Of a DNA stretch of 64,000 bases, positions 9,161-18,518 are shown one piece after another. The notes under the pieces are model-generated. The model made no database searches and was not told where the DNA came from. It saw only the letters and a program-made list of their open reading frames with translations. The translations under genes were made by a program, and so were the position numbers. Positions within the stretch are counted from its first letter, which is position 1, and the number at the start of each line of letters is the position of its first letter. Origin of the DNA: Tubiluchus corallicola (Eukaryota > Priapulida > Priapulimorpha > Priapulimorphida > Tubiluchidae); the NCBI GenBank assembly GCA_030141605.1, contig JAQGDQ010002402.1, forward strand, positions 19,194 to 83,193. Direction: 5' to 3'.

Positions 9161-11205
9161 CTATGGAGTGTTTAGGTAAAGAACAGGCCAAGAACCATTG
9201 CCTATCCAGTGCCATGGAGCGGTCTCGTCTCCGCCAAAAAGCCAGCCTTCAAAAACTTCTTTGTCCTCATTGCCCGAATCTATATAAATACCTCCATCCT
9301 CTTGCAAATTAGACCCCGAGGAAACTCCTGTGCCCCCTGAGGAAGTCTCTTGCAAGGTTTGTGATATATCCCAATAACAAGAAGTAATTGCAGAACTGTT
9401 ATTTTTGTTATTCCCTACCAAACCGCCTAGACCTGCGCCACAGTTATCTGCCACAGGGCCTGAGGCATAACTATTAAGAATACTCCCATTTGCACTATTC
9501 TCGCCTACTAAACCGCCAATACGATAATTACCAAAAACATACAGGCTTATAACTTGACTAGTGGTGTAAGTATTACTTATTGCTCCAGCGTTTTCTCCCA
9601 CCAAGCCTCCTAGTTTATCTCTACCTGATACCTTTCCTGTAGAATAACTATTATTTATTGTCCCTTCTCCTTCGTTACGATGGTTCTTTCCCACCAAGCC
9701 CCCAACACTTACATCCCCCGTTACAGAACCCGTAGAATAACTATTATTTATTGCTCCATCGTTTTCTCCCACCAAGCCTCCAACTTTATCCCCCTCCACA
9801 GAACCCGTAGAATAGCTCTCAGCGATAAAGCCTCAGTAATGAATCCCACCAAGCCTCCAACATAAGCCTCCCCCGTTACAGAACCCGTAAAGGAACTACC
9901 AACAATAGAGCCCCACCAATACACCCCACCAAGCCTCCAACACCCTTATTACCCTTTACAGAACCTGTAGAATAACTATTAACAACAGATGATCCCTCAA
10001 TCCGCCCCACCAAGCCTCCAACAAAATCATTCCCCTTTACAGAGCCCGTAAAGGAACTACCAGCAATAGAGCCCCACCAATCCCATCCCACCAAGCCTCC
10101 AGTATAGGTAAAACTCGTTCCCGTTCCCGTTACAGAACCCGTAAAGGAACTACCAGCAATAGAGCCTCTGTGTTGGTTCATTCATCCCCACCAAGCCTCC
10201 AGTAAATTTTCCTCCTCTTACATCACCATCTAATATGGTTAGATCCTTTACTTCTCCTCCTCTTAGTATACTAAACAAACCCACATAGTTTTTATTACCC
10301 CTATTAATGTAAAAATTATGTATGGTATGGCCTTGTCCATCTAATGAGCCTGTAAAACTACCAACAGGAGAAAAACCCGACAAAGGAAATGACGTAGGAA
10401 AACTTCCGCCATCAACAGGGGAGGGGAAAGAAATATCGCCTTCCAAATGATAATCGCCCTCTAAATCATACTTCATACCTTGTAAATCCTGCCAACTCCT
10501 TATCTTATATTGCTCCTTCAAAACTGAATGATCTATTGACAACACACCTTCTGGCAAAGAAAATGAGACTGATATGACTATTTCACCATCCGAAATAGCT
10601 TTCCAACTATCCAAAGGTAAAGAACTACCTAAAAAACAGCGGCCACCAGCTATATCAACTGTGCCTGAACCAGCCGACTCTCCTGATATCTCCAAGGTGT
10701 AATCGCTAACAACATCCGCTACGCCTACAAAAGAAACTTCAAATAAGCTGTCATTCTCAAAATCTCCTGAGCCTATCCTATCAGCTATGCCAGAGTAACT
10801 CGAAACACGTAGGCTAAGCTCTTGTTTCTTTACCCTTACTTCATAGCGACGTTCAACGCCGCCCGTTGAGCTTACTACATAATCTACAGGGGAAGAATAG
10901 TCCCGAAAAACAAACGGTGAGGGGGAAATAACTGAACCTTCTGGTATCTCTGCTTTCGCTTTCAATCCTGATACCTCTAACGTTGGGGGACACAAGTACT
11001 CTATAATGTATTTGCCCGATGCACTCGGAGAATCTCCTATTGTGGCTTCGTCCCAATCCTCGCCTAATTGAAAGCTAAATGAAATTATGGAATTGAGAAT
11101 AGATGGAGAGTCTTCTTCTAACAAATCTCCTTCTTTATGGCATCCAAATAAAAGAAATAGCATAGAAAAAACAATTATACTATGCTTTAACAATCTTAAC
11201 GGCAT
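9161..11205 (-). pseudogene. GLUG-repeat lipoprotein, copy 3, broken by three frameshifts
   Basis: The N-terminal half is open from 11205 and identical in kind to copies 1 and 2, with the same lipoprotein signal. Base-by-base comparison with the intact copies shows three lesions. About 7 extra bases lie near 10171-10177 (copy 2 lacks the gttggtt). One base is missing near 9920 (accaatacacc against accaatatgctc in copy 1). One base is missing near 9832 (aaagcctc against aaagccgtc). After the last lesion the frame is open again to the normal C-terminus at 9161. The lesions do not sum to a multiple of three, so the full protein cannot be made; a truncated lipoprotein of about 351 aa could be. 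Confidence 0.8.
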
Positions 11206-11495
11206 TTTATTAGTATATTAGTTTATACAAAAAAATAACTATGCAATACTACAAAGATAAGAAATAGCGAGTGAAAACACAAGTAAAAAATATCTAATGG
11301 CATAGTCAGCAAAGAGAACTATTTTCTTTCAGCACGAACGGAATATTTTATCATAATGAAAAATCAGGCTTGTAAATGATTTTCTGCTACGCAGAGTTTT
11401 AACTTTTATTCTCTTTAACCGTAGTTGTACCAAGACAACCAAGCAGAACGAGCTCACTCATACCCTTGAAAATAAAATACATTGTTATTTATAAA
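11206..11495. other. intergenic, promoter of GLUG copy 3
   Basis: About 290 nt. It holds a minus-strand TATCTTTG (11252-11259), the -7 element for GLUG copy 3. I see no gene or clear hairpin in the rest. Confidence 0.45.
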
Positions 11496-11786
11496 CTACT
11501 TCACCACAATATTCTTAATTACTTCTCTCCCCACTGCACTATTCAGCTGCTCTATTAAAGTAGTTTTTAACATCAATAGCTCTCCCCTTACAATAGATGA
11601 CTGAATAGACACAAACAGTATTTCATTTTTTATGAACAAATTAGTTGTTCTGCTCGCCACAGTTTTTCCCACCACCTTACTCCAAGCAGCCATCAATCTT
11701 TGTTCATTGATCTTTCTATCAATTTTTGCTTCCCTAAGAAAACGACTAATAACTGTTGCTATATTTTCAGTATTTTTGCGTCTCAT
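11496..11786 (-). CDS. DUF721/DciA-like protein
   Basis: 96 aa, matching the DUF721 family. Long actinobacterial/proteobacterial members (DciA) help load the replicative helicase; the short Bacteroidota forms consist of the core domain only. Seen here: LMAAWSKVVGKTVASRT, then an alternating-strand segment with LFVSIQSSIVRGELLML. It lies directly downstream of recF on the same strand (55 nt apart), the arrangement commonly seen in this phylum. Whether it acts in helicase loading here is inference from the family. Confidence 0.8.
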   Translation of the reverse strand: MRRKNTENIATVISRFLREAKIDRKINEQRLMAAWSKVVGKTVASRTTNLFIKNEILFVSIQSSIVRGELLMLKTTLIEQLNSAVGREVIKNIVVK

Positions 11787-11841
11787 AAGTCTTGTTTTCC
11801 TTTAAAAAAATAAGGCTACAAATTATAGGAGGTATTCAAAC

Positions 11842-12948
11842 CTACTGTTCATCTTTAATATCTCCTCCTTCCACCAGCATTAACTTATATCCCTCCCCTA
11901 TCTTCTTCAATATCTTATCCATCCGTTCGCGGTTGGTATCCGTTACAAAAATTTGCTTAAAACTATTTTCTGCCACCAGTTTTACCACCTGTTCCACTCT
12001 GGTAGCATCCAACATATCAAAAATATCATCCAACAACAAAATAGGTTTAAACTTATTGATATTTTTGATAAAATCAAATTGTGCCAACTTCAAGGCAATA
12101 AGAAAAGTCTTACGCTGCCCTTGTGAACCAAACCTCTTAATAGCATTGTTACCCAACGAAAAAACAACATCGTCCTTATGCACTCCCACTGTCGTATATT
12201 GTATCATCCTATCCTTTTCCATTGCTTCTGTTAATAAAGTCCTAAAATCAGTATTATGCAGTTTAGAATCATACATTAACCCAACTTTCTCTTTCCCACC
12301 AGAGATATACCTATAATATTTCTCAAAAATAGGAATCAGCTGTTCTATAAAAGCCATCCTCTTTTTATAAATGAATTTTCCTTTTTCAACCAGCTGTTCA
12401 TCCCATAAGGAGAGGCTCTCTTCATCAAAATATCTTTTCCGAGCAAAATCCTTTAACAATACATTCCTATGTTGTAGTGCTTTATTATATTTTACTAAGG
12501 CTTCTAAATAAGATTTGTCGTACTGGCAAATAACACTATCCACAAAGCGTCTACGCTCTTCACTTCCTTCTATTATCAACTTAATATCGCTAGGAGATAC
12601 AATCACCAACGGTATCAAGCCCAAATGCTCAGACAAGCGTTCATATTTTTTTTTATTACGTCTAAATTGTTTTTTCTGCCCCTTTTTCACCCCACAATGT
12701 ATTATCTCCTCTTTACCTTTCATATCAAACATACCCTGTACATACATAAAACTCTCTCCTTCCTTAATATTTTGGCTGTCAACAGGGTTCAAAAAACTTT
12801 TACAAAAGGACAAAAGATAAATACCATCTAAAATATTCGTCTTCCCCACACCATTATCACCCACAAAGCAATTTATCTTTGGGTGAAATTCAACGTCCAA
12901 CTCCACAATATTTTTAAAATTCAATAATGACAATTTCTTCAAAAACAT
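11842..12948 (-). CDS. recF: DNA replication/repair protein RecF
   Basis: 368 aa from the ATG at 12948; a longer frame to 13005 adds 19 residues not expected in RecF. SMC-like ATPase that helps load RecA at gapped DNA. Visible features: the N-terminal LSLLNFKNI strand, Walker A GDNGVGKT (residues 30-37), the signature-like FGSQGQRKTFLIALKLAQ, and Walker B LLLDDIFDMLD. Length is typical. It is transcribed with the DUF721 gene and divergent from the TPR gene. Confidence 0.95.
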   Translation of the reverse strand: MFLKKLSLLNFKNIVELDVEFHPKINCFVGDNGVGKTNILDGIYLLSFCKSFLNPVDSQNIKEGESFMYVQGMFDMKGKEEIIHCGVKKGQKKQFRRNKKKYERLSEHLGLIPLVIVSPSDIKLIIEGSEERRRFVDSVICQYDKSYLEALVKYNKALQHRNVLLKDFARKRYFDEESLSLWDEQLVEKGKFIYKKRMAFIEQLIPIFEKYYRYISGGKEKVGLMYDSKLHNTDFRTLLTEAMEKDRMIQYTTVGVHKDDVVFSLGNNAIKRFGSQGQRKTFLIALKLAQFDFIKNINKFKPILLLDDIFDMLDATRVEQVVKLVAENSFKQIFVTDTNRERMDKILKKIGEGYKLMLVEGGDIKDEQ

Positions 12949-13010
12949 ACCCCAGTATTTAAACACACAAAAATAAGAAAATAAACACTTCGTAATACCA
13001 AACAAAATAT

Positions 13011-13018
13011 TATATTTG
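13011..13018 (+). promoter_or_regulatory. TAnnTTTG -7 element for the TPR-ribH pair
   Basis: Plus-strand TATATTTG about 80 nt before the TPR start codon. No convincing -33 element. Confidence 0.45.
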
Positions 13019-13099
13019 CATCACAATTTTTTTAAGACTTCTACCAAGTTACAGCTAAAAAGAAGTTTTTTTTACAAAAGATAAATTAATATTTTATTT

Positions 13100-13774
13100 A
13101 TGGCAGAGCAAAATACGCACAACCCTGAGCAAAAAAATGTCATACTCTCAAAAGCAGAAGAATTTCTTAACAAAAACAATAGAATATCTTATATTATACT
13201 TGGAATTATATTAATATTTTCAGCCTATTACGCCTATCAGCACTATTATATAACCCCATTAGAGAAAGAAGCACAAATACAGATATACCCAGTCCAAACC
13301 TATTTTGCACAAGACTCATTCGAGCTTGTACTAAATGGCGATGGAAATAATCTTGGAGCATTAGACATTATCAGCGAATATGGTGGCACAAAAGTAGCCA
13401 ATCTTTCTCAATATTATGCAGGTATTTCCTATTTGAATATGGGAGAATATGAAAATGCAATCAATTACCTTAACAAGTTTTCAACAAGCGACTATTTGCT
13501 AAAATCTATTTCAATAGGAGCTATTGGAGATGCTTATATGAATCTCGACGAACCAGAAAAAGCTCTCAAAAATTTCAAAAAAGCAATACAAACAAATCCT
13601 AATGAACTAACTACCCCCATATATTTATTAAAAGCAGGCAATGCCAGCGAAGAAGTAGGTAATTACAAGCAAGCCTTAGAGTATTATCAACAACTAAAAA
13701 ACAACTACCAAAATTCAATACAAGCACGAGAAATAGAAAAAGACATAGCCAGAGTAGAACAATATACCAACTAA
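13100..13774 (+). CDS. membrane-anchored tetratricopeptide-repeat protein
   Basis: 224 aa. A cytoplasmic N-terminus is followed by one membrane helix (about residues 30-48) and then TPR-like helical pairs. The clearest are YYAGISYLNMGEYENAINYL, IGDAYMNLDEPEKALKNF and ASEEVGNYKQALEYY. The layout resembles YfgM-type periplasmic TPR proteins. It ends two bases before ribH, so the two are co-transcribed; this recF/TPR/ribH neighbourhood is common in Bacteroidota. Specific partners are unknown. Confidence 0.8.
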   Translation: MAEQNTHNPEQKNVILSKAEEFLNKNNRISYIILGIILIFSAYYAYQHYYITPLEKEAQIQIYPVQTYFAQDSFELVLNGDGNNLGALDIISEYGGTKVANLSQYYAGISYLNMGEYENAINYLNKFSTSDYLLKSISIGAIGDAYMNLDEPEKALKNFKKAIQTNPNELTTPIYLLKAGNASEEVGNYKQALEYYQQLKNNYQNSIQAREIEKDIARVEQYTN

Positions 13775-13776
13775 AA

Positions 13777-14283
13777 ATGGCATCTGAATTAAAAAACCTA
13801 TCAGATAATAAAACTGAAAAGCCCACTTCTGCTAAAGATTACAAAATAGGTATAGTAGTGTCTGAGTGGAACACAGAAATAACACAAGCACTGTACCAAG
13901 CTGCATACAATACTCTAACAAAACACCAAGTAAGCCCTGAAAATATTATTACCCACCACGTACCGGGTACTTTTGAACTCACACTTGGGTCGCAACTCCT
14001 ATTGCAAAATACTAATGCTGATGCTGTCATAGCACTTGGGTGTGTTGTACAGGGTGAAACTAAACATTTCGACTACATCTGTCAAAGTGTAACACAAGGT
14101 ATTACACAACTCAACATCAAATATAAAACACCTACCATTTTTGGAATACTCACCACCAACAACCTACAACAAGCTAAAGACCGAGCAGGAGGAAAATACG
14201 GCAACAAAGGAGATGAAGCTGCTATTACTGCTCTAAAAATGATACAACTCAAAAGAACACTCTGCCCACCTATTTCATTCTAA
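13777..14283 (+). CDS. ribH: 6,7-dimethyl-8-ribityllumazine synthase
   Basis: 168 aa. Penultimate step of riboflavin synthesis: condenses a ribityl-aminouracil with dihydroxybutanone phosphate inside an icosahedral or pentameric capsid-like assembly. Family motifs: IGIVVSEWN at the start of the fold, VPGTFELTLGSQ, IALGCVVQGETKHFDYIC with the catalytic His after GETKHF, and FGILTTNN near the end. Start two bases after the TPR stop. No other rib genes are nearby. Confidence 0.95.
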   Translation: MASELKNLSDNKTEKPTSAKDYKIGIVVSEWNTEITQALYQAAYNTLTKHQVSPENIITHHVPGTFELTLGSQLLLQNTNADAVIALGCVVQGETKHFDYICQSVTQGITQLNIKYKTPTIFGILTTNNLQQAKDRAGGKYGNKGDEAAITALKMIQLKRTLCPPISF

Positions 14284-14344
14284 AAACAAGACACATAAAG
14301 AAACTACGAACTACATAGTACAAAAAAGATAAACCAAAACCTAC

Positions 14345-14472
14345 ATATGAGCAGACAACAAAAATATAGCTACGAAAATAAATAGAAATAATGTTTAAAT
14401 GCCAGTTAAACATTGTTTAAATACTATTTAAATATACCTTGATGTTGTTTCCTCGTTTTGTCCTTCATTTGT
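14345..14472 (+). repeat. intergenic repeat R, copy 1
   Basis: About 128 nt, closely matched in direct orientation at 18342-18469. It contains a 12-codon open frame (ATG at 14347, MSRQQKYSYENK then stop) that is conserved in copy 2 with two substitutions, followed by AT-rich palindromic sequence around gtttaaa. Function unknown; the peptide might be chance or the relic of a longer gene. Confidence 0.7.
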
Positions 14473-14547
14473 TTTCGACGGTAGAATTATTAGGCTTTAT
14501 TCTTTAAATTAAAATTCTACATAGCAGAATACAAGCGCTTTTAATAA

Positions 14548-14834
14548 GATAAAAGATAAAAACTAAAAGATAAAAACTAAAAGATAAAAACTAAAAGATA
14601 AAAACTAAAAGATAAAAACTAAAAACTAAAAACTAAAAGATAAAAACTAAAAACTAAAAACTAAAAACTAAAAACTAAAAACTAAAAACTAAAAACTAAA
14701 AACTAAAAACTAAAAACTAAAAACTAAAAACTAAAAACTAAAAACTAAAAACTAAAAACTAAAAACTAAAAACTAAAAACTAAAAGATAAAAGATAAAAG
14801 ATAAAAACTAAAAGATAAAAACTAAAAGATAAAA
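14548..14834 (+). repeat. 41-unit heptamer minisatellite (ACTAAAA/GATAAAA)
   Basis: 287 nt made of 41 in-phase 7-bp units, each either GATAAAA or ACTAAAA; the middle is an uninterrupted run of ACTAAAA. Short four-unit versions of the same tract sit before the matching hairpins at 16451-16478 and 18211-18238, so this is an expanded copy. It lies outside genes, upstream of a terminator-like hairpin. Confidence 0.95.
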
Positions 14835-14868
14835 AAGTCGTGTTGCGTTGTGTGGCACGGCTTTTTTT
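14831..14868 (+). terminator. terminator-like hairpin, copy 1
   Basis: Stem AAGTCGTG...CACGGCTT with a short GC-containing loop, flanked by A-rich sequence and a T run, so it could stop transcription in either direction. Near-identical hairpins follow both LRR genes and recur at 18236-18272. Confidence 0.75.
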
Positions 14869-14897
14869 GCTTACATTTAAAAAATCATCAAATAAAA

Positions 14898-14928
14898 TTT
14901 GCGATTTACTATTTTCACATTACTTTTG
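14898..14928 (+). promoter_or_regulatory. promoter of LRR gene 1
   Basis: TTTG (14898-14901), 19-nt spacer, then TACTTTTG (14921-14928): a full Bacteroidota-type -33/-7 pair 50 nt ahead of the ATG. It supports the start at 14978 instead of the upstream ATG at 14840. Confidence 0.75.
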
Positions 14929-14977
14929 CTATCTTATAATTATTTTTTTTATCAACATTTTCAAATCATTTATCCTT

Positions 14978-16447
14978 ATGAAAAAAATACATTTATTTAA
15001 ACAATTAAGCATCGTTATGTTCTTAGCTGCTATGCTACTGACACATTGCTCTAAGGAAACAGAAAAAATAGAGACAGGGAATGCAAACTCGCAATTGAAA
15101 AATACTTGGCAGGGAGATATTAGTTTGTCTAGCCAAGCTGCGATTGATAGCATTGCTGCATTTGGTATCACTACGATAACAGGAGAGTTGCTCATAGGTA
15201 TGAAAAATGATGGATTTTCTAATATTACCGACCTTACGCCTTTGAGTACTATTACTCACGTAGGAAGCTTGAATATAAGAAGGAATAATAAATTGCGAAC
15301 TTTAGAGGGCTTAAGCATAGAGCGTTCCGATGATTTTGTTGCTGTGGCAGTGAATATTGGCTTAACTAATATGAACGGATTAAATAGTTTAACAACCATA
15401 AAGGGGCGTTTTTCTATTAATAACAACAATGGCTTACGAAATTTAGATGGCTTAGAAAACATAAGCTCTGTAGGGGGGAATTTAAACATTACCAACAATA
15501 GCATATTGGACAAGCATGGTTATTGTGGTATACAACCACTATTAGCAGATGGCCAAGTAGTAGGTGCAATAGACATATCGGGCAATAAAGACAACCCAGC
15601 AGTAGAAGAGATATTAGCTATGGACTGTGGCTCTAACCTTTTCTGGGTGCCTGATGATAATTTTAGGACTCAACTAAAATGGATAGTACCTAATGCTTTC
15701 ACACCCAACGATAGCCTGATAACTGACCACCCTGATGTGTTGGCTGCTACGGATATGGATTTGAAATTCAACGCTAATATTTCTTCTTTGGAGGGTGTGC
15801 AGTTCTTTACGGCTTTAAAGCTTTTGAATTGCTCTAGCAACAATATAGATAGTTTGGATATTAGTAGTAATACGGCTTTAATTACTTTGAGATGCAGTAG
15901 CAACCAACTCCAGAGTTTGGATGTGACTAACAATACGGCTTTAACTTATTTGAATTGCTCTAACAACAACCTCACGAGTTTGGATGTGAGTAGTAATACG
16001 GCTCTAGATCATTTGGATTGCTCTAACAACAATCTCACGAGTTTGGATGTGAGTCAGGATACGGCTTTAATTCTGTTGTATTGCTATGACAACCAACTCA
16101 CCAGTTTGGATGTGAGTAACAATACGGCTTTAATTACTTTGACCTGCGGTAGCAACCAACTCACGAGTTTGGATGTGAGTAACAATACAGTTTTAAGTTG
16201 GTTGTTTTGCAGTTTCAACCAACTTACAAGTTTGAATATGAGCGGGGCTACGGCTTTAACGGACTTGTATTGCTATGACAATAACCTTGATAGTTTGGAT
16301 GTGAGTAACAATACGGCTCTAACGGAGTTGTGGGTAGATCAAACTATAAAATGTGAGCCTTCTATTGTGAGTGTGAATCCGCCTTATTGTTTCTATTGGG
16401 ATGGGAATAGTAGTACTCGTTATTACCCTGCTACGGACTGCCCTTAG
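14978..16447 (+). CDS. leucine-rich-repeat lipoprotein 1
   Basis: 489 aa from the ATG at 14978. Lipoprotein signal ending MLLTHC (Cys24). Residues ~60-200 carry an irregular L-domain-like repeat region (ITDLTPLSTITHVGSL and following). From about residue 285 come regular 21-residue LRRs of the pattern N-x2-T-A-L-x2-L-x-C-x3-N-x-L-x-S-L-D-V-S, about nine of them, then a short cap with YPATDCP. Bacteroidota surface LRRs of this kind usually bind proteins or glycans; no ligand can be named. It is a tandem duplicate of the next gene, identical for most of the first ~280 residues. Confidence 0.85.
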   Translation: MKKIHLFKQLSIVMFLAAMLLTHCSKETEKIETGNANSQLKNTWQGDISLSSQAAIDSIAAFGITTITGELLIGMKNDGFSNITDLTPLSTITHVGSLNIRRNNKLRTLEGLSIERSDDFVAVAVNIGLTNMNGLNSLTTIKGRFSINNNNGLRNLDGLENISSVGGNLNITNNSILDKHGYCGIQPLLADGQVVGAIDISGNKDNPAVEEILAMDCGSNLFWVPDDNFRTQLKWIVPNAFTPNDSLITDHPDVLAATDMDLKFNANISSLEGVQFFTALKLLNCSSNNIDSLDISSNTALITLRCSSNQLQSLDVTNNTALTYLNCSNNNLTSLDVSSNTALDHLDCSNNNLTSLDVSQDTALILLYCYDNQLTSLDVSNNTALITLTCGSNQLTSLDVSNNTVLSWLFCSFNQLTSLNMSGATALTDLYCYDNNLDSLDVSNNTALTELWVDQTIKCEPSIVSVNPPYCFYWDGNSSTRYYPATDCP

Positions 16448-16450
16448 TAA

Positions 16451-16512
16451 GATAAAAGATAAAAACTAAAAGATAAAAAAAGTCGTGTTGCGTTGTGTGG
16501 CACGGCTTTTTT
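16451..16512 (+). terminator. four heptamers plus terminator hairpin after LRR gene 1
   Basis: Four GATAAAA/ACTAAAA units (16451-16478), then stem AGTCGTG...CACGGCT and a T run. Same arrangement as at 14831 and 18236. Confidence 0.75.
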
Positions 16513-16541
16513 TGCTTACATTTAAAAAATCCTCAATTAAA

Positions 16542-16572
16542 CTTGTAATATACTATTTTCACATTACTTTTG
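16542..16572 (+). promoter_or_regulatory. promoter of LRR gene 2
   Basis: CTTG (16542-16545), 19-nt spacer, TACTTTTG (16565-16572), copied from the LRR gene 1 promoter apart from the -33 change TTTG to CTTG. Confidence 0.65.
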
Positions 16573-16621
16573 CTATCTTATAATTATTTTTTTTATCAAC
16601 ATTTTCAAATCATTTATCCTT

Positions 16622-18091
16622 ATGAAAAAAATACATTTATTTAAACAATTAAGCATCGTTATGTTCTTAGCTGCTATGCTACTGACACATTGCTCTAAGG
16701 AAACAGAAAAAATAGAGACAGGGAATGCAAACTCGCAATTGAAAAATACTTGGCAGGGAGATATTAGTTTGTCTAGCCAAGCTGCGATTGATAGCATTGC
16801 TGCATTTGGTATCACTACGATAACAGGAGAGTTGCTCATAGGTATGAAAGATGATGGATTTTCTAATATTACCGACCTTACGCCTTTGAGTACTATTACT
16901 CACGTAGGAAGCTTGAATATAAGAAGGAATAATAAATTGCGAACTTTAGAGGGCTTAAGCATAGAGCGTTCCGATGATTTTGTTGCTGTGGCAGTGAATA
17001 TTGGCTTAACTAATATGAACGGATTAAATAGTTTAACAACCATAAAGGGGCGTTTTTCTATTAATAACAACAATGGCTTACGAAATTTAGATGGCTTAGA
17101 AAACATAAGCTCTGTAGGGGGGAATTTAAACATTACCAACAATAGCATATTGGACAAGCATGGTTATTGTGGTATACAACCACTATTAGCAGATGGCCAA
17201 GTAGTAGGTGCAATAGACATATCGGGCAATAAAGACAACCCAGCAGTAGAAGAGATATTAGCTATGGACTGTGGCTCTAACCTTTTCTGGGTGCCTGATG
17301 ATAATTTTAGGACTCAACTAAAATGGATAGTACCTAATGCTTTCACACCCAACGATAGCCTGATAACTGACCACCCTGATGTGTTGGCTGCTACGGATAT
17401 GGATTTGAAATTCAACGCTAATATTTCTTCTTTGGAGGGTGTGCAGTTCTTTACGGCTTTAAAGTGGTTGAATTGCTCTTACACCAATATAGATAGTTTG
17501 GATATTAGTAGTAATACGGCTTTAATTACTTTGAGATGCAGTAGCAACCAACTCCAGAGTTTGGATGTGACTAACAATACGGCTTTAGAGTATTTGAGTT
17601 GCTGTTCCAACAATCTCACGAGTTTGGATGTGACTAACAATACGGCTTTAAATCGTTTGAGTTGCTATTACAACAATCTCACGAGTTTGGATGTGAGTCA
17701 GAATACGGCTCTAGATTATTTGATGTGCCATGACAACCAACTCACCAGTTTGGATGTGAGTAACAATACGGCTTTAAATGTTTTGGGTTGCCGTTCCAAC
17801 AATCTCACGAGTTTGGATGTGAGTAACAATACGGCTTTAAATATTTTGGGCTGCCATTCCAACAATCTCACGAGTTTGGATGTGAGTAAGAATAGAACTT
17901 TAACTGGGTTGGAGTGCTATGAGAACTATCTCACGAGCTTGGATGTGAGTAACAATACGTATTTAGCGTTATTGAAGGTAGATGAGGCTAGAAAATGTGA
18001 GCCTTCTATTGTGAGTGTGAATCCAAATAATTGTGAGTATTGGAATGGAAGTGAACTCATTAGCTATAACCCTGCTACGGACTGCCCATAG
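16622..18091 (+). CDS. leucine-rich-repeat lipoprotein 2
   Basis: 489 aa, tandem paralogue of LRR gene 1 at a 1644-bp offset. The signal peptide (Cys24) and N-terminal half differ by a single residue (D for N in GMKDDGF). The 21-residue LRR units diverge strongly at their variable positions (for example YLSCCSNNLTSLDV, VLGCRSNNLTSLDV), while the scaffold residues stay fixed. The cap is similar (CEPSIVSVNP, YNPATDCP). Conserved scaffold with changed surface positions is what recombination or selection on a binding face would give. Confidence 0.85.
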   Translation: MKKIHLFKQLSIVMFLAAMLLTHCSKETEKIETGNANSQLKNTWQGDISLSSQAAIDSIAAFGITTITGELLIGMKDDGFSNITDLTPLSTITHVGSLNIRRNNKLRTLEGLSIERSDDFVAVAVNIGLTNMNGLNSLTTIKGRFSINNNNGLRNLDGLENISSVGGNLNITNNSILDKHGYCGIQPLLADGQVVGAIDISGNKDNPAVEEILAMDCGSNLFWVPDDNFRTQLKWIVPNAFTPNDSLITDHPDVLAATDMDLKFNANISSLEGVQFFTALKWLNCSYTNIDSLDISSNTALITLRCSSNQLQSLDVTNNTALEYLSCCSNNLTSLDVTNNTALNRLSCYYNNLTSLDVSQNTALDYLMCHDNQLTSLDVSNNTALNVLGCRSNNLTSLDVSNNTALNILGCHSNNLTSLDVSKNRTLTGLECYENYLTSLDVSNNTYLALLKVDEARKCEPSIVSVNPNNCEYWNGSELISYNPATDCP

Positions 18092-18341
18092 TAAGAGAAA
18101 AGATAAGAGAACTAAGAACTAAAAAAGCCGTGTTGCGTTGTGCAGCGCGGCTTTTTTAGTATTTCAGTAATTACCAGTTCTGTGCAGCAGAATACAAGCG
18201 CTTTTAATAAGATAAAAGATAAAAACTAAAAGATAAAAAAAGTCGTGTTGCGTTGTGCGGCATGGCTTTTTTTAGTTTTTCTTTGTAGGTAGCAAAGGGT
18301 ATTCTTTGGTTGGCTTGTATAAGGGGTAAAACAAAATGTAT

Positions 18342-18469
18342 ATATGAGCAAACAACAAAAATATAGCTACGAAAGTAAATAGAAATAATGTTTAAATGCC
18401 AGTTAAACATTGTTTAAACAATGTTTAAATATACCCTGATATTGTTTCCACGTTTTGCCCTTCATTTGT
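18342..18469 (+). repeat. intergenic repeat R, copy 2
   Basis: Direct copy of 14345-14472. Includes the 12-codon frame MSKQQKYSYESK and a perfect 22-bp palindrome at 18405-18426 (AAACATTGTTT and its mirror), which is only partial in copy 1. Confidence 0.7.
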
Positions 18470-18518
18470 ATTGACAGTAGTACATAAATGACAAGCAAAC
18501 AACAGCCTACACAGGGGG

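Noticed and set aside
6472-11056. Three identical 67-aa minus-strand frames inside the GLUG genes
   Set aside because: They overlap the conserved GLUG N-terminal coding region in another frame and are identical only because the host gene is triplicated.
14548-14834. Heptamer tract as a phase-variation switch for LRR gene 1
   Set aside because: A terminator-like hairpin and a separate promoter lie between the tract and the gene, so length changes should not alter frame or promoter spacing.
14840-14977. 46-codon N-terminal extension of LRR gene 1
   Set aside because: It would start inside the terminator hairpin and precede a clean lipoprotein signal; promoter and paralogue support the start at 14978.
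16573-17157. Minus-strand ORFs inside both LRR genes (88, 74, 85 aa)
   Set aside because: Mirror frames of the duplicated LRR coding sequence; identical in both copies for that reason only.
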